This document shows, in pieces, positions 5,440 through 5,929 of a stretch of 5,929 nt of DNA (the first letter of the stretch is position 1; each line of letters begins with the position of its first letter). The notes beneath the pieces are model-generated. The model was not told the DNA's origin and did not search any database. It saw only the letters and a list, made by a program, of their open reading frames with translations. The translations under genes and the position numbers were made by a program. The DNA is taken from the NCBI GenBank assembly GCA_003219995.1, contig QHRC01000117.1:1-5929 (forward strand), in the 5' to 3' direction. This DNA is from Verrucomicrobiota bacterium (GTDB lineage Bacteria > Verrucomicrobiota > Verrucomicrobiia > Chthoniobacterales > UBA10450).

Positions 5440-5929
5440 ATGAAACCACGGATCGGTGTTCTGACCAGTGGTGGCGATTGTCCCGGACTTAATGCCGTCC
5501 TGCGCGGAGTAGTTCTCGCCGCCGAAAAACTGGGCTGGGAAGTAATCGGCTTTCGCGATGGCTTTGAGGGTCTTCTTCCACCGGGCGATCACGTCGTCCT
5601 GGATCGGAAAAGCACCGATGGAATCATGGCGTTGGGCGGCACGATCATCGGCACAACCAATCGCGGACATTTTGTCGCCAAGGTCGGGGCCGGCGACCGC
5701 GCGCTCGTTCCCGCTGAAGTGATCGCAAAAGCTCGCGAGATCTTGAGCAAACTCGGCATTCAATCACTGATCATTATCGGTGGAGACGGCTCGATGATCA
5801 CAGCGCTTCAGTTGCAAGAAGCAGGCATCAATTGCATCGGTGTTCCCAAGACGATCGACAACGATCTCGAAGCGACTGCGATGACATTCGGATTTGATTC
5901 CGCTGTCGACGTTGTGATGGACGCGCTCG
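5440..5929 (+). CDS. pfkA: 6-phosphofructokinase, N-terminal part (runs off right edge)
   Basis: The first 163 residues are present; the frame is still open at the window end. PFK landmarks in order are the nucleotide-binding opening GVLTSGGDCPGLNAVLRG (6-23), TDGIMALGGTIIGTTNRG (59-76), IIIGGDGS (111-118) and VPKTIDND (135-142, fructose-6-phosphate binding and catalysis), then TFGFDSAVD. The enzyme phosphorylates fructose 6-phosphate to the 1,6-bisphosphate in glycolysis, in the cytoplasm. The phosphoryl-donor positions, numbered 104 and 124 in E. coli PfkA, read Gly (GGDGS) and Lys (PKTIDND). Classical bacterial ATP enzymes have Gly/Gly and PPi enzymes Asp/Lys, so this Gly/Lys pair points to an ATP-using member of the mixed-substrate clade, as known in trypanosomatids. 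ATG at 5440 starts directly on the conserved strand; the AGGA before it is too close to be a standard ribosome-binding site. Confidence 0.94.
   Translation, partial: MKPRIGVLTSGGDCPGLNAVLRGVVLAAEKLGWEVIGFRDGFEGLLPPGDHVVLDRKSTDGIMALGGTIIGTTNRGHFVAKVGAGDRALVPAEVIAKAREILSKLGIQSLIIIGGDGSMITALQLQEAGINCIGVPKTIDNDLEATAMTFGFDSAVDVVMDAL

Overview
The window reads as chromosomal DNA of a Gram-negative bacterium with about 55% GC and mixed ATG/GTG/TTG starts. Envelope genes support this: an O-antigen-ligase-like membrane protein, a lipoprotein with a clear lipobox, and an S11 D,D-carboxypeptidase. The flavour of the families (a short O-antigen-ligase N-terminus with the PQPWLTLE segment, a DUF4410 lipoprotein, a phosphofructokinase with a Lys in PKTIDND) makes me favour a soil Verrucomicrobiota of the Chthoniobacterales/Udaeobacter type. 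That is an inference; no marker gene here proves it.

Layout. Positions 1-386 (minus) hold the N-terminal part of an O-antigen-ligase/polymerase-like membrane protein that runs off the left edge. It is divergent, across about 130 bp, from a secreted beta-helix-like protein (518-1339, plus) whose C-terminal half resembles the DUF3494 / choice-of-anchor-A group but which has no sorting anchor. From 1340 to 1747 there is a gene-poor stretch with one small minus-strand ORF that looks like a decayed helix-turn-helix protein, plus two inverted repeats. Then come two minus-strand tRNA genes, initiator tRNA-fMet(CAT) at 1925-2001 and tRNA-Asn(GTT) at 1748-1822, both with an encoded CCA. The initiator tRNA has a compensated A29-U41 pair where the usual G29-C41 would be.

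From 2098 to the right edge every gene is on the plus strand: a DUF72 protein, a DUF2062 membrane protein 13 bp later, a DUF4410-type lipoprotein after a 134-bp gap (which may hold a 30-codon leader ORF ending in an ATGA overlap), an S11 D-alanyl-D-alanine carboxypeptidase, and after 15 bp the first 163 residues of a 6-phosphofructokinase. The tight DUF72-DUF2062 and carboxypeptidase-phosphofructokinase junctions suggest two short operons.

Almost no gene in the window has a Shine-Dalgarno sequence at normal spacing. I see no defence system, CRISPR array, insertion sequence or prophage gene. The content is mostly housekeeping and envelope functions. The parts that deserve a second look are the anchorless beta-helix protein, the variant initiator tRNA, the possible leader ORF and the decayed ORF next to the tRNA genes.
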